This document shows, piece after piece, positions 7,567-18,219 of a stretch of 39,246 nucleotides of DNA. How positions within the stretch are numbered: position 1 is the stretch's first letter; each line of letters begins with the position of its first letter. The DNA is from an alpha proteobacterium SCGC AAA280-P20 (GTDB taxonomy: Bacteria > Pseudomonadota > Alphaproteobacteria > Pelagibacterales > Pelagibacteraceae): NCBI GenBank assembly GCA_000371845.1, contig AQUE01000006.1, positions 1 through 39,246 of the forward strand, given 5' to 3'. Both the position numbers and the translations under genes were made by a program. Below the pieces are notes generated by a model. It saw only the letters and a program-made list of their open reading frames with translations, ran no database searches and was not told where the DNA came from.

Positions 7567-8629
7567 AAATCTGGCATCCCTGGGTTATAGAATGCCAGCA
7601 GAGTGGGAAAAGCAAAGCTCTACATGGTTAGCGTGGCCACATAATAAAAATGACTGGCCTGATAAATTTGAAAATATTCCATCAACTTTTGCAAAAATAG
7701 CTTCAGCATTATCTAAAGTTCAAAACGTTGATATTTTAATTCAATCAAGATCAGTTAAAAATAATATTAAGAAAATTTTAATTAAAGAAAAAACGAACCT
7801 TAATAAAGTTAATTTTCATATTATTAAGACAAATAGAGTCTGGACTAGAGATACTGGACCTATTTTTCTAGTAAACGATCTTTTAAAGAAAAAGATTATG
7901 ACTAATTTTCATTTCAATGCGTGGGCAAAATATAAAGATTACAATTTTGACAATAATATTAAGCCGCAAATAGCAAAAATTAAAAATATAGAATTAATAG
8001 ACATAAAAGCAAAAATTAAAAATAAAATTAAAGATGTTATATTGGAGGGTGGGGCAATTGATGTAAATGGAAAAGGAACTTTAATTGCAACAAAAGAATG
8101 TTTATTAAGCAAAGTTCAAGAAAGAAATCCTGGATTAAGTAGAGAAAAACTAGAAACAGTCTTAAGTGAAAGTTTAAACATAAAAAATTTTATATGGCTT
8201 AATAAGGGTATCATTGGTGATGATACGCATGGTCATATCGATGACATCACAAGATTTTTTGATGATGATAAAATATTTACAGCAATGGAATATAAAAAAA
8301 GTGATGAAAATTACTCAGCTTTAAATGAAAATTTAAAAATCTTAAAAAAATCTAGAAATCATTTAGGCAAACAAAATACAATTGTAGAAATACCAATGCC
8401 ATCACCTTTAATTATAGATGATACAAGAGTACCTGCTAGCTACTTAAATTTTTATATAGCTAATAAAATTGTACTACTGCCAATCTTTGAAGATAAAAAT
8501 GATGATAAAGCTTTTCAAATTTTGGAAAAGCATTTTAAAAATAGAAAAATTGTTCCAATTAACTGCCGTGATCTTATTTGGGGATTTGGAGCAATTCATT
8601 GCATGACCCAACAAGAGCCAGCTATATAA
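7559..8629 (+). CDS. aguA: Agmatine deiminase
   Basis: A 356-residue guanidine-group-modifying enzyme (peptidyl-arginine-deiminase-like fold). The start RMPAEWEKQSSTWLAWP, the substrate loop RVWTRDTGPIF, DDTHGHIDDITRF and the C-terminal catalytic Cys348 in GAIHCMTQQ are characteristic. It converts agmatine to N-carbamoylputrescine, the substrate of AguB encoded just upstream. The usual GGGNIHC motif reads GFGAIHC here. It is the last gene of the operon, and its 3' end overlaps the convergent regB by 8 bases, leaving no space for an intergenic terminator. Confidence 0.95.
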   Translation: MNENLASLGYRMPAEWEKQSSTWLAWPHNKNDWPDKFENIPSTFAKIASALSKVQNVDILIQSRSVKNNIKKILIKEKTNLNKVNFHIIKTNRVWTRDTGPIFLVNDLLKKKIMTNFHFNAWAKYKDYNFDNNIKPQIAKIKNIELIDIKAKIKNKIKDVILEGGAIDVNGKGTLIATKECLLSKVQERNPGLSREKLETVLSESLNIKNFIWLNKGIIGDDTHGHIDDITRFFDDDKIFTAMEYKKSDENYSALNENLKILKKSRNHLGKQNTIVEIPMPSPLIIDDTRVPASYLNFYIANKIVLLPIFEDKNDDKAFQILEKHFKNRKIVPINCRDLIWGFGAIHCMTQQEPAI

Positions 8630-9914
8630 GTTTTAAATTAACTAAATCTTTTTTCTGCCAGAATATATCAACTACAGCACCTTTATTTTCTAAATTATAA
8701 AAATTAATAATTGCAGATAATCTTTCTAAAAAAACTTTTGCTATAAAAATACCAAGACCCAACCCTTCTTTGTTATTATCAATATCTCTTTTGTTAATAT
8801 AAGGATCTCCTAAAAATCCTAATATTTGCCTTGAAAAACCTACCCCATCATCTTCTACTTTTATTCTCAACTCATCTTGATTGGATAATAGAAAAATCTC
8901 AACTTTATTTGATGAAAACTTTAATGCATTATCAATGATATTCTTAAGACTATAAATAATTTCAATTTTCTTTGTAATTAAATAATCTTTTTTATAGTTT
9001 TCTTCATTGATAATTATTTTTTTCTTACTTAGATCTTTAAATGAATCCACAATCTCATGAACAATAATTTTAATTGATGCTTTATCAAAAAATTTATCTT
9101 CCTTTTCAGTATAGGGATTTTTTGATATCTGCTTTAATATCTCACTACATCTTTTAGATTGAGAAATAAGCAAATCTAAATCTTGATTAAACTTTTTATT
9201 TGATCCTATTTCTTTTTTTAACTCTTTAGCCACTAATGATATGGTATTTAAAGGCGTTCCTAATTCATGTGCTGCTGCTGCTGCAAGACCTCCTAAAGAT
9301 TTTAATTCTTGCTCCCTTAAAAAAATTTGTTGCAAAAAATTAAATGCTTCATTTCTTTGTGCGCTTTCTATGGCTAATCTTTGTGAATAAATAGCTAAAA
9401 ATATTATTGCCGTGCATAATGCTAATGCTAATCCTAAAATGTAAAATTTTGGAAAAAGATAATTATTTTCAAGTCCTGGTAATTCAAAATAAAAAAGGGA
9501 TAAAATAATAATTAATACAATTGATAAAAAACCTATCAGAATACTGCTTCTTAAATTTAAAAATCCTGCAGCAATTGTAATTGGAGCAACAATTAATATT
9601 GAAAATGGATTTGTTAGCCCACCGGTTAAAAATAATAATCCAAATAACTGAAACAAATCATAAAGGATGCTAAAAGTGGCTTGTTTATTAGATAATAGAT
9701 CGGTTTTTTTTGATCTAATTTGGAGAACGATATTAAGAAAAGAGGAAAATAAAACTAATAAATAACAATACTCAATATTAAAAGTAAAATTAAAGTAAAA
9801 AAATACAATTGATATTGTTGCAAACTGACCAAAAATCGCAACCCAACGAATATTGATTAGTGTTAAAAGTTTTATCTGATTATTATTTAGCTCTGGTAAT
9901 TTTGCTAAATTCAT
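8622..9914 (-). CDS. regB: Redox sensor histidine kinase RegB/PrrB/ActS
   Basis: A 430-residue membrane kinase. About six transmembrane helices occupy residues 20-180 and include the quinone-binding motif GGLTNPF (98-104). The H-box AAAAHELGTPLNTIS carries His216. The redox-active cysteine of RegB is conserved as Cys256 in SKRCSEIL. The N-box (NIIDNALKFSS), G1 (DDGVGF, 355-360) and G2 (GLGLGIFIA) complete the ATPase domain. It senses the quinone pool and redox state and phosphorylates RegA. The gene starts 4 bases after the gyrB stop and so appears to be the last gene of the dnaA-dnaN-recF-gyrB operon. The cytochrome-assembly gene senC, often beside regB, is absent. Confidence 0.96.
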   Translation of the reverse strand: MNLAKLPELNNNQIKLLTLINIRWVAIFGQFATISIVFFYFNFTFNIEYCYLLVLFSSFLNIVLQIRSKKTDLLSNKQATFSILYDLFQLFGLLFLTGGLTNPFSILIVAPITIAAGFLNLRSSILIGFLSIVLIIILSLFYFELPGLENNYLFPKFYILGLALALCTAIIFLAIYSQRLAIESAQRNEAFNFLQQIFLREQELKSLGGLAAAAAHELGTPLNTISLVAKELKKEIGSNKKFNQDLDLLISQSKRCSEILKQISKNPYTEKEDKFFDKASIKIIVHEIVDSFKDLSKKKIIINEENYKKDYLITKKIEIIYSLKNIIDNALKFSSNKVEIFLLSNQDELRIKVEDDGVGFSRQILGFLGDPYINKRDIDNNKEGLGLGIFIAKVFLERLSAIINFYNLENKGAVVDIFWQKKDLVNLKLI

Positions 9915-9918
9915 TAAA

Positions 9919-12471
<2,553 letters not shown>

Positions 12472-12533
12472 TTATGAATTTTTTTTGAAGCCTTTTATAA
12501 CATTTTTTATCCTTAATTAGGACAAGGTAATTG

Positions 12534-13613
12534 CTATAATTTTACAAAAAATGCTTTATTTTCAATAGTTTGGAACTGTTGTATGTTATTTCCTGTATAC
12601 CAAGTTTGCATCCCGATTTTTGCAATTTCATCGAAAAAAAGTTCAAGGTTTTTACCGTCAATATGGGATGCAATTTCATCAAATAAAAGTATCGAATTTA
12701 TATTTTTAGATTTCATTAACAAAATAAATGCCAATATTAATGATATTAATATTTTTTTTTGCTCACCCGTTGAGCAAAGGTCAGAATTTAATTTAGTTTC
12801 CTCATTAAAAAATTCAAAAATATCAAACTGCGGCCCTACACTATTTCTTTTTATGATTTGATCAATCTCACGTTTTTCAAAATATTTATTTTCAAAAAAT
12901 GTATGGAAGTCTTTTTCGCTAATATTTTGATCTAAATCATAAGAGTTCTTAATATTTAATTTAATTTTTAAAAAATTATTTAATTTTTTTGAAATAATAT
13001 TATTAAGATCTTTAATAAACGCTCTTCTATAAGTAAAAATATTCCACAATTCATTTATCATTTTCTTTTCTAAAATATTCAACCATTGTAAATCTTGATT
13101 TTCTTTTAATAATTGAATTCTCTCTTCTGAAAGTTTTTTGAAGTTACTTAAATTTTTTTTATAATCTAAATTGTAATTAGAAATAATTTTGTCTAGAAAT
13201 TTTCTTTTAATACTATCTCCTTCGTACATAATTTTATCCATTTGAGGAGTTAACCAAATAAAATTTATATCCTTAAAGACTTCAGCTAAGGAAGATTTGT
13301 TATTATCAATATTTAAATATTTTTTTACTTTATTTTCTTTTGATTCAAAAATTACGTCAACTTTGTAATCTTTTTTTTCATAACTAATAGTTGCAGAAAT
13401 AATTGTTTTATCTTTAGAATCTTTTTTTATACAGTCCTCTATTAATGTTCCCCTAATTCCTTTTTTATCGGCAATGAGTGATATCGCCTCTAATACATTA
13501 GTTTTTCCACTACCATTTGGACCAATAATGCAAATGATCGGATGATTAGTTTTGAGCTCGGTAAAAGAATGAGATCTAAAATTCTGTAATTTTATATCTT
13601 TAATTAGGAACAT
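12534..13613 (-). CDS. recF: Recombination mediator RecF
   Basis: A 359-residue SMC-like ATPase with Walker A GPNGSGKTN (31-39), the start IKDIKLQNFRSHSFTEL, signature STGEQKKIL and Walker B LLFDEIASHID near the C-terminus. RecF helps load RecA at gapped DNA behind stalled forks. It lies between dnaN (4-base gap) and gyrB, the classic order in many bacteria. The protein is lysine- and asparagine-rich, as expected from the AT-rich genome. It is the least conserved member of this cluster, but the motifs and position leave no real alternative. Confidence 0.95.
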   Translation of the reverse strand: MFLIKDIKLQNFRSHSFTELKTNHPIICIIGPNGSGKTNVLEAISLIADKKGIRGTLIEDCIKKDSKDKTIISATISYEKKDYKVDVIFESKENKVKKYLNIDNNKSSLAEVFKDINFIWLTPQMDKIMYEGDSIKRKFLDKIISNYNLDYKKNLSNFKKLSEERIQLLKENQDLQWLNILEKKMINELWNIFTYRRAFIKDLNNIISKKLNNFLKIKLNIKNSYDLDQNISEKDFHTFFENKYFEKREIDQIIKRNSVGPQFDIFEFFNEETKLNSDLCSTGEQKKILISLILAFILLMKSKNINSILLFDEIASHIDGKNLELFFDEIAKIGMQTWYTGNNIQQFQTIENKAFFVKL

Positions 13614-13617
13614 TTAA

Positions 13618-14733
13618 TCATGCCACTCTCATTGGCATGATAACATGTAAACTATTAATATCTGCAGGATCGTGAATTAATACTGGAGATGACGGATCTT
13701 TAGCATAAATCATCATATTTTTATCTTCGATAACACCGCCTACATCAATTAAATATTTAGAATTAAAACCAATTTCTAAATCTGGTCCGCTGTAACTTAA
13801 AATAATTTCTTCAACACCGTCACCTGCGCTAGGATCATTAACTAACAATTTTAAAATATCTTTATTCACTACAAGTTTTAAAGTGCCCTTACGATCAGAT
13901 GACAATGAGTTAATCCTATCAATAGTAGAAATAAATGATGATAAGTTGACTGTTATCTTGTTGCTATTATCCGTTGGTATTACTTTTGAATAATCTGGGA
14001 ATCTACCATCAATAACTTTAGAAATTAAAGTTATATCATTTATTGTAAATCTTATTTTAGTTTTGCTTGCAGTGATCTTAAGTTCTGAATTCTCTTCCTG
14101 AAGTATAGTAACTAGCTCAAATAATGTTTTTTTAGGTAAAATAACAGCTTCAAAGGCCACATCTTTATCTAATACTAATCTGCTTTTTGATAATCTATGC
14201 CCGTCAGTTGCAACTGCTGAAAGATATAATTGATTATTCTCATTTGTTTTATGCAGGTAAATTCCATTTAAATAATGCCTAGTTTCATCGTTTGAAATTG
14301 CAAACTTAGTCTTATTAAGTAATTTTAAAAATACTGATGAACTAATTGCAAGGGCTTCTCCTTCAACATCGTCTTGAGTAATTGGAAAATCTTTTGGCGG
14401 TAAACATTTTAAATTAAAATTTGATTTTGCTGAAATTAAAGAAAGCTGACCTTCAGTTTTTTGGGAAATTAGTATTTCTGAGCCTGATGGTAATTTTCTA
14501 ACTAAATCATAGATAACTTGTGCTGTTGTAGTTGTTGAACCCTCAGTAATAATTTCGCCTTTAATAACTTCAATAACAATAATATCTAAATCTGTAGCAG
14601 AGATTGTAATTTTGCCATTAGAAGCATCTAATAAAACGTTAGCTAATATTGGAATAGTATTTTTTTTCTCAACTATTCCTTGGATATGTGAGAGACTTTT
14701 AAGAAAAAGATCCCTATTTAACTTTAGTTCCAT
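13618..14733 (-). CDS. dnaN: DNA polymerase III beta subunit (sliding clamp)
   Basis: A 371-residue protein of the usual clamp length with three repeated clamp domains. Recognisable segments are IPILANVLLDA (start of domain 1), TDGHRLS (centre) and HVIMPMRVA at the C-terminus, which forms part of the partner-binding pocket. It encircles DNA and tethers PolIII and many repair proteins. Its ATG overlaps the dnaA stop by a single base, indicating translational coupling. Confidence 0.97.
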   Translation of the reverse strand: MELKLNRDLFLKSLSHIQGIVEKKNTIPILANVLLDASNGKITISATDLDIIVIEVIKGEIITEGSTTTTAQVIYDLVRKLPSGSEILISQKTEGQLSLISAKSNFNLKCLPPKDFPITQDDVEGEALAISSSVFLKLLNKTKFAISNDETRHYLNGIYLHKTNENNQLYLSAVATDGHRLSKSRLVLDKDVAFEAVILPKKTLFELVTILQEENSELKITASKTKIRFTINDITLISKVIDGRFPDYSKVIPTDNSNKITVNLSSFISTIDRINSLSSDRKGTLKLVVNKDILKLLVNDPSAGDGVEEIILSYSGPDLEIGFNSKYLIDVGGVIEDKNMMIYAKDPSSPVLIHDPADINSLHVIMPMRVA

Positions 14734-16127
14734 TAAACAGTTTTTGTTAATTTTTGATTAAGATCTTTAACTTCATTTTCAAAGTTTTTATCTTGAATCA
14801 TTAACTCTTCTACTTTTTTAATCGCATGAATAACAGTTGTATGATCTCTGCCAGAAAATCTTCTGCCAATATCAGGTAAGGATTTTGTAGTCATTTTCTT
14901 AGATAAATACATTGCAATTTGTCTTGGTCTTGCAACAGATCTCGATCTTCTTGATGACATAAAATCATGCATCGAAATATTATAATAAGAAACTACAGTT
15001 TTTTGTATATCTTCTATAGTGATATTGGTCTCAATTTTATTTAAAGAATCTCTTAAAATACTCTTAGCTTCTGCCACAGAGATCTTTCTATTATTTATAT
15101 TTAGATAGGCCGCTATTCTATTAAATGCACCTATCATCTCTCTAACGCTAAGTTTTAATTCATTAGCTATAAAATTAATAACCTCATCATCAATAGCAAT
15201 ATTTCTTTCTGAAGCATGAAATTCTTTTAAACATCTTTGTTTTAAAATTTTAACTCTTTGTTCAAAATCAGGACTTTGAATATCAACAACTAGACCACCT
15301 GACAGTCTAGATTTAATTCTATCTTGTATTCTATCCAGTTCATTTGGTGGCCTGTCACAAGAAATAACTATTTGCGAACCCGATTCTATTAATGCATTAA
15401 AAGTGTGGAAGAATTCTTCTTGAGTTACATCTTTTCCGCTTACAAATTGTATATCATCTATAATTAAAACTTTTGCACTTCTAAAAATATCTTTAAATTT
15501 TACAACATCGTTATTTTTTATAGATCTAACAAATTGGTACATGAACCTTTCTGCAGACACATAAATAACTTTGTCTATTTTTTTTAATAACTTATTTCCA
15601 ATAGCATTTAAAAGGTGAGTCTTTCCTAAACCAACTCCACCATAAATATAAAGCGGATTATATTTATTTAAATTATCAATAATTCTATTAGCTGCTGTAA
15701 AAGCAAGTTCATTGCTTTTTCCAACTATAAAATTATCAAAAACTAATCTTTCATCAATTTTTGAAAGTCCATAACTGCCACTATCTTGAATGAAATCTTT
15801 CTTTTCAAAATCAATTACGTTTGATTTGCTATTGCTCTTTGTTTCAACTCTTTCTGATATCTGAAACTCTATACGAGTAATATTTGCGTCTTGTTTCTTA
15901 TATAAATCTAAAATTTTGTCAGCATAATGAGCAACGATCCAATCACGAATAAATCGAGTTTTTACGTTTAGAACTAAAGTATTAAAATTTATTTTAGTGA
16001 AACTAATATTTTGTAGCCAACTTGTGTAAACATCTTTACCGTAAAGTCCTAGCAGAGATTGTTGTAGTGAATCCCATCTCGCTTTATCGTTACTAAAATT
16101 ATCTTTAAGACTTGTTTGGTTTGTCAT
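14733..16127 (-). CDS. dnaA: Chromosomal replication initiator DnaA
   Basis: A 464-residue initiator. N-terminal domain I is followed by a short linker and an AAA+ domain starting at DNFIVGKSNELAF, with Walker A GGVGLGKT (163-170) and Walker B VLIIDDIQF. The C-terminal DNA-binding domain has the DnaA signature (GRDHTTVIHAIKKV) and the ARPRQIAMYL helix. It melts the origin and regulates its own gene in many bacteria. It heads the dnaA-dnaN-recF-gyrB-regB series. The ATG at 16127 is preceded by a weak purine stretch (AAGTAAG). The 156-base upstream region is described separately. Confidence 0.98.
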   Translation of the reverse strand: MTNQTSLKDNFSNDKARWDSLQQSLLGLYGKDVYTSWLQNISFTKINFNTLVLNVKTRFIRDWIVAHYADKILDLYKKQDANITRIEFQISERVETKSNSKSNVIDFEKKDFIQDSGSYGLSKIDERLVFDNFIVGKSNELAFTAANRIIDNLNKYNPLYIYGGVGLGKTHLLNAIGNKLLKKIDKVIYVSAERFMYQFVRSIKNNDVVKFKDIFRSAKVLIIDDIQFVSGKDVTQEEFFHTFNALIESGSQIVISCDRPPNELDRIQDRIKSRLSGGLVVDIQSPDFEQRVKILKQRCLKEFHASERNIAIDDEVINFIANELKLSVREMIGAFNRIAAYLNINNRKISVAEAKSILRDSLNKIETNITIEDIQKTVVSYYNISMHDFMSSRRSRSVARPRQIAMYLSKKMTTKSLPDIGRRFSGRDHTTVIHAIKKVEELMIQDKNFENEVKDLNQKLTKTV

Positions 16128-16283
16128 TTGAACTTACTTTAAAAAAAGAAGTGTGTTTTATTTTTTTAAATCTGTAAATACAAGAAAAGAATTTAATATT
16201 TTTAATTTTCAACTTGAGAGTTTAAACTTTTTAGTTGTCCAGAAAAAAATAATTATCAACTTAAGATTGATAAAATATTTTTT
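16128..16283. other. dnaA upstream region with DnaA-box-like clusters
   Basis: A very AT-rich 156-base gap between rpsT and dnaA. Three 9-mers loosely resemble the DnaA box TTATCCACA: TTGTCCAGA at 16235-16243 (plus, 7 of 9), TTATCAACT at 16253-16261 (plus, 7 of 9) and TTATCAATC at 16273-16265 (minus, 6 of 9). The last two form an inverted pair. None is a perfect box. This could be an autoregulatory site or part of oriC, but the low similarity and small number argue for caution. A dnaA promoter must lie here, but no -35/-10 pair stands out in the AT-rich sequence. Confidence 0.3.
16244..16273 (-). terminator. Possible intrinsic terminator after rpsT
   Basis: Read on the minus strand, TTATCAA and TTGATAA (16273-16267 and 16259-16253) form a 7-bp stem with a 7-base loop. 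A T-rich run (TTATTTTTTT) follows directly. It begins 10 bases after the rpsT stop codon. The stem is weak, with one G-C pair, so the call is tentative, and the same repeat doubles as a DnaA-box-like pair. Confidence 0.4.
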
Positions 16284-16544
16284 TTACAACTTAGAGATTT
16301 GTTTTGAGATGCGAGAAACTTTTCTTGAGACTGTAGTTCTTTTTAAAGAACCTTTTTTAGAAGCTTTCATAACCTGAGATTGAAAATTAGAAAATAATTT
16401 CAAAGCTTTTGCTTTGTCTTTAGATTTAATTGCTTCTTCGATGATCTTTACTGCAGCTTTGTATTTTCCAACTCTTATTTTATTAACTTGAGTTCTTTTT
16501 TTAATTTTTTTTACTGCACGAATAGCAGAGACTGTGTTTGCCAT
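16284..16544 (-). CDS. rpsT: 30S ribosomal protein S20
   Basis: An 86-residue, strongly basic protein whose start (MANTVSAIRAVKKIKKRTQVN) and central helix (AAVKIIEEAIKSKDKAKA) fit S20. Its C-terminal half (VMKASKKGSLKRTTVSRKVS) matches the family's K-G-x-x-x-x-x-x-A-x-R-K-x-S-R pattern, with threonine and valine substitutions. It binds 16S rRNA in the body of the small subunit. The position just upstream of dnaA is conserved in alphaproteobacteria. It has its own promoter in the 46-base gap after mutM. Confidence 0.96.
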   Translation of the reverse strand: MANTVSAIRAVKKIKKRTQVNKIRVGKYKAAVKIIEEAIKSKDKAKALKLFSNFQSQVMKASKKGSLKRTTVSRKVSRISKQISKL

Positions 16545-16555
16545 ATTTTTAGGGA

Positions 16556-16586
16556 ATTATATATAAGTTGGAGATATTAGGGTCAA
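16556..16586 (-). promoter_or_regulatory. Promoter of rpsT
   Basis: On the minus strand a TTGACC -35 box (16586-16581) is followed either by a perfect TATAAT (16561-16556, spacing 19) or an overlapping TATATA (16563-16558, spacing 17). Transcription would start about 5 to 8 bases before the rpsT ATG at 16544, giving almost no leader and no room for a Shine-Dalgarno sequence. Confidence 0.6.
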
Positions 16587-16590
16587 TTAC

Positions 16591-17454
16591 TTAATTTTGG
16601 CATTCATTACAAAAAAAACTTGCTCTGCCTTGTGATACAACCCTTAATATCAGGCCTGAGCATCCTGCTCTGAGACATTTTAAATCTTCCCTGTCATAAA
16701 CTTTAAATTCATTTTGGAAGCGACCTTTTTCACCAACTGAAGACTTAAAGTCTTTTATGCTTGAACCGCCCAATTTTAGGGCCCTTTTAAGAACTTTGCC
16801 AATAGATGAGTGAAGTCTGCCAACATCTATTAAGCTTAGTTTAGCAGAAATTTTATTAGGCTTTATCTTTGCTAAAAAAAGAATTTCATTTGCATAAATA
16901 TTGCCGACTCCAGAAATAAAACGCTGGTCCATTAATAAAGTTTTTATCGTTCTTTGTGTGGCTTTAGTTTTTAATATTAAATAATCTTTCTTTAAATCTT
17001 TACTAAGCGGCTCGGGTCCCAGTTTACTTAAAAATTTATTAACGTGTAATTTAGAAATTTTATCTAATAAAAAAAAACCAAATCTTCTAGGATCATTATA
17101 AATCACCTTTAAATCATTAGAAAATAAAAATTCTAAATGATTATGCTTTGTTGAAAATTCATTAGAGTAATAACTAGTTTTTAAAAAATCTTTAGAATAA
17201 TTATTTTTAATTAAAAATTTACCCGACATTCCTAAATGAGCAATCATCACATAATCGTTCTTTAGATAAATTAAAATATATTTAGATCTTCTTAAAACCT
17301 TAATAACTTTTTGGTTAGTTACATTTTTTTTAAAATTTGGAGGAATTTTAAATCTTAAATTAGGATTATTTATTTTTATATTTTTGATAACTTTTTTCTC
17401 AATAAATTTTAATAAAGTTCTTCGAGTTACTTCTACTTCTGGTAATTCTGGCAT
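16591..17454 (-). CDS. mutM: Formamidopyrimidine-DNA glycosylase
   Basis: A 287-residue Fpg/MutM base-excision enzyme. The N-terminus PELPEVEVTRRTL supplies the catalytic Pro2 and Glu3 after methionine removal. A conserved lysine lies in RRSKYILIYL, and HLGMSGKF and NDPRRFGF are intact. The helix-two-turn-helix reads QRFISGVGNIYANEILF. The C-terminal zinc finger has four cysteines (CLRAGC and CNEC). It removes 8-oxoguanine and nicks the strand. It is divergent from ubiE over only 42 bases, the usual alphaproteobacterial arrangement. Confidence 0.97.
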   Translation of the reverse strand: MPELPEVEVTRRTLLKFIEKKVIKNIKINNPNLRFKIPPNFKKNVTNQKVIKVLRRSKYILIYLKNDYVMIAHLGMSGKFLIKNNYSKDFLKTSYYSNEFSTKHNHLEFLFSNDLKVIYNDPRRFGFFLLDKISKLHVNKFLSKLGPEPLSKDLKKDYLILKTKATQRTIKTLLMDQRFISGVGNIYANEILFLAKIKPNKISAKLSLIDVGRLHSSIGKVLKRALKLGGSSIKDFKSSVGEKGRFQNEFKVYDREDLKCLRAGCSGLILRVVSQGRASFFCNECQN

Positions 17455-17461
17455 TAACTAT

Positions 17462-17490
17462 ATGACTATTGATTGCAAATGTTCTATATT
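17462..17490 (+). promoter_or_regulatory. Possible promoter of ubiE
   Basis: ATGACT (17462-17467, 4 of 6 to the -35 consensus) and TATATT (17485-17490) are spaced by 17 bases. The predicted transcription start falls on or next to the ubiE ATG at 17497, which would make the message leaderless. The 42-base divergent gap leaves no room for conventional leaders on both sides. Confidence 0.4.
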
Positions 17491-17496
17491 TAAAGA

Positions 17497-18213
17497 ATGC
17501 AAGATACTAATACAAAACAAAATTCAAAAAAAGACTTTGTAAATAACGTTTTCAATTCTGTCTTTAAAAAATACGATCTGATGAATGACATCATGTCATT
17601 TGGTATTCACCGCCTATGGAAAAGTAATTTAATTGACTGGATGCAGCCCAAACTAAATTCAAAATTAATTGATATGGCAGCTGGAACTGGCGACATGACA
17701 AAACTTTTTATTGAGCGTACGAGCTTGACTGGTCGGGCCATGATGGTTGATCAAAATATTGAAATGCTAAATGAAGGAAAAAAAAAACTTGAGCATTATA
17801 AAAATATTGATTCTTTATGCGCTAGTGCGGAACATGTTCCTCTAAAGGATTCTAGTTTTGATTACTACATCATCAGTTTTGGTATAAGAAACGTAACTGA
17901 TATAAAAAAAACACTAAGTGAGGCTTATCGATTACTTAAACCAGGCGGAAGATTTATGTGCTTAGAGTTTTCAAAAATTAATAATGAAATTATCGACAAG
18001 TTTTATTCAATATACTCAAGTTTTATTCCTCACATCGGACAAGCAGTTGCTGGCGACAAGAAGCCTTATGAGTATTTAATACAAAGCATCAAAGATTTTT
18101 ATAACCAAGAACAATTATTAAATCTCATGAAAGAGGCTAAGTTTATAAACACAGAATATAGAAACCTAACAACTGGAGTTGCGGCAATCCACTCTGGATG
18201 GAAAATACAATAA
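17497..18213 (+). CDS. ubiE: Demethylmenaquinone/2-methoxy-6-polyprenyl-1,4-benzoquinol methylase
   Basis: A 238-residue class I SAM-dependent C-methyltransferase. The SAM loop is LIDMAAGTGDMT (57-68), followed by the family signatures YDLMNDIMSFGIHRLWK and ISFGIRNVTD. FMCLEFSKI and PYEYLIQSI match UbiE. It carries out the C-methylation step of ubiquinone synthesis. It leads a series ubiE-ubiB-coaBC-dut with gaps of 0 to 6 bases. As the RegB kinase encoded nearby senses quinones, the two functions are linked physiologically, but no shared regulation is visible. Confidence 0.97.
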   Translation: MQDTNTKQNSKKDFVNNVFNSVFKKYDLMNDIMSFGIHRLWKSNLIDWMQPKLNSKLIDMAAGTGDMTKLFIERTSLTGRAMMVDQNIEMLNEGKKKLEHYKNIDSLCASAEHVPLKDSSFDYYIISFGIRNVTDIKKTLSEAYRLLKPGGRFMCLEFSKINNEIIDKFYSIYSSFIPHIGQAVAGDKKPYEYLIQSIKDFYNQEQLLNLMKEAKFINTEYRNLTTGVAAIHSGWKIQ

Positions 18214-18219
18214 TCTAAA

